Positions 43,961-44,917 of a DNA stretch of 44,917 bases are shown piece by piece; position 1 is the stretch's first letter; the number at the start of each line of letters is the position of its first letter. Location: the IMG/VR virus record IMGVR_UViG_3300007735_000741, positions 1 to 44,917 of that record. One strand, written 5' to 3'. Source of the DNA: a virus. A model generated the notes under the pieces. That model made no database searches and was not told the DNA's origin. It saw only the letters and a program-made list of their open reading frames with translations. The translations under genes and the position numbers were made by a program.

Positions 43961-44917
43961 ATGTTTGGAATCTCTGCCCTAGCCCAAGCACCTTTTGCTT
44001 CACTTGGGACAACTACTACTCTACAGACTATCTCTGCTGCTGTAACTTCTACTGTTACTTTTATTAAGTATGTTCAGAAGTATGTAACTAGTAGTGCTAC
44101 TACCTCTATAGCCAATGTGATAAAAGCTTTATCTAAAACTTTATCTTTTTCTTCTACATCTACATCATCACTTTCCAGACTTATATCTAAAACTTTAAAT
44201 GTTATTTCTATAAGCACTGCTACTTTAGTAAAAAATACTTTAAAAGTATTGTCTATAGCCATTACGTCTACAGTCAATATTGTTAAAGACATTGCAAAGT
44301 ACATAACTATTACTAGTACTTCTACTAATACAGTATTGAAAGCTATTACAAAAACTGCTTTTAATACGGCATCTACTGCTACAGCTACTTTGATAAGAGA
44401 AGCTCAGTTAGTACTATCAGTTGTTACTAGTAACACTATCTCCACTATCAAAGATATTGGCAAGATTGTTGATTCTGGAGTAGACAATGTAATTGTGATT
44501 ATTTTAGATATAGAGATGTATTTAGTTAGCATAAGTTACGCTATTACAACTAATGTGTCTCTGTATAAATCTATTATTAAATCTTTTGTTGCAAGTAGTA
44601 CAGCTTCTGTAGTCGTTAGTTTTGGTTATCTTAAAACATTAGTACTAACATCTACTGTAGTTGCTTCTTTAGTTAAAGCAGTAGACGTAATCAAATCCAT
44701 AGCATCTAGTACAACCACTGTGGTATCTAGTTTTAGGACTAAGCTATTAGAGGTTGCTATAACTTCTACAGCTACTGTACTTAAAGAAATAACTAAGTTG
44801 TTTGAAGTGCTGTCTACGTCAGTAGCAAGCATTTCAAGACAAGTTGCTAGGTTTGTGTTATTAGTAACAAGCGTTTATACTACTGTCGTAAGCTACATTC
44901 GTATAGTCCTACCCAAC
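43961..44917 (+). CDS. 5' part of junction-spanning 18-residue-repeat protein
   Basis: An open frame from the ATG at 43961 (MFGISALAQAPFASLGTTTT) to the window end, continuing at 1-253 for about 360 residues in total. The sequence is built of about 16 tandem units of 17-20 residues, such as TSTVNIVKDIAKYITI and STATATLIREAQLVLSV. Each has a Ser/Thr cluster followed by an amphipathic hydrophobic stretch with a Lys or Arg near its middle. Eighteen residues equal five alpha-helical turns, so the units could stack as helices. It lacks any enzyme motif. It lies between tail genes, suggesting a long tail or ejected component. Confidence 0.85.
   Translation, partial: MFGISALAQAPFASLGTTTTLQTISAAVTSTVTFIKYVQKYVTSSATTSIANVIKALSKTLSFSSTSTSSLSRLISKTLNVISISTATLVKNTLKVLSIAITSTVNIVKDIAKYITITSTSTNTVLKAITKTAFNTASTATATLIREAQLVLSVVTSNTISTIKDIGKIVDSGVDNVIVIILDIEMYLVSISYAITTNVSLYKSIIKSFVASSTASVVVSFGYLKTLVLTSTVVASLVKAVDVIKSIASSTTTVVSSFRTKLLEVAITSTATVLKEITKLFEVLSTSVASISRQVARFVLLVTSVYTTVVSYIRIVLPN
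44423..44434. repeat. Dispersed palindrome GTTACTAGTAAC, exact copy
   Basis: Exact copy within the 18-residue-repeat protein gene, encoding VTSN. Confidence 0.85.
44791..44917. repeat. Contig-end direct repeat, copy 2 of 2
   Basis: Identical to bases 1-127. It should be removed once when the circle is closed. The copy includes a one-mismatch palindrome (GTTATTAGTAAC) at 44857-44868, the same site as 67-78. Confidence 0.95.

Overview
The window reads as one complete genome of a short-tailed (podovirus-like) tailed phage. Bases 1-127 are repeated exactly at 44791-44917, and one reading frame (43961-44917 continuing into 1-253) runs unbroken across that overlap. I therefore read it as a circular contig of about 44,790 unique bases, opened inside a gene. 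The host is Gram-negative: the lysis cassette has an Rz/Rz1 spanin pair, and there is a second small lipoprotein. No integrase, recognisable repressor, tRNA, CRISPR array or phage RNA polymerase was seen, so a virulent phage using host RNA polymerase is the simplest reading. The portal, gp4-like and gp10-like tail proteins and the ejection proteins resemble the P22 type; the replication genes resemble the T7 type (family A polymerase, 5'-3' exonuclease, endonuclease I). The genus of the host cannot be read from the sequence. LAYOUT: the plus strand from 32416 through the contig end to 17344 is the late region. It holds five small basic proteins, TerS/TerL, portal, a GroES co-chaperonin, scaffold, capsid and decoration proteins, small tail proteins, an 18-residue-repeat protein across the contig junction, a tail-fibre cassette (1515-5039), gp4/gp10-like tail completion proteins, three ejection proteins (the last 1,269 aa with a HEAEH motif), another fibre, and lysis genes ending in a GH19-type endolysin. 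The minus strand from 31290 down to 17333 is the early region. From its promoter end it holds small unknown genes, a trio containing a CobS-like AAA+ ATPase and a CobT-like VWA protein, primase, DnaB-type helicase, PolA, SSB, exonuclease, endonuclease I, a winged-helix protein and small genes. The two halves diverge from a 1.1-kb control region (about 31291-32415) and converge at 17333-17344. REGULATION: the control region has no supportable gene but is full of structure. It holds a candidate minus promoter feeding a leader with two mutually exclusive hairpins next to the first early ribosome-binding site, AT-rich iteron-like repeats, two operator-like palindromes, and a candidate extended -10 promoter whose transcript would begin with two large stem-loops. 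Strong minus-strand intrinsic terminators follow the first early gene, the CobS-like gene and the SSB gene; one plus-strand terminator follows the major capsid gene. The most unexpected signal is a 12-bp palindrome, GTTACTAGTAAC, present five times exactly and ten more times with one mismatch across both arms. The backbone is also rich in the tetranucleotide CTAG, while the 1515-5039 fibre cassette is poor in it, marking that cassette as recently acquired. Coordinates of small genes, hairpins and motif copies were counted by eye; no database search or folding program was run.
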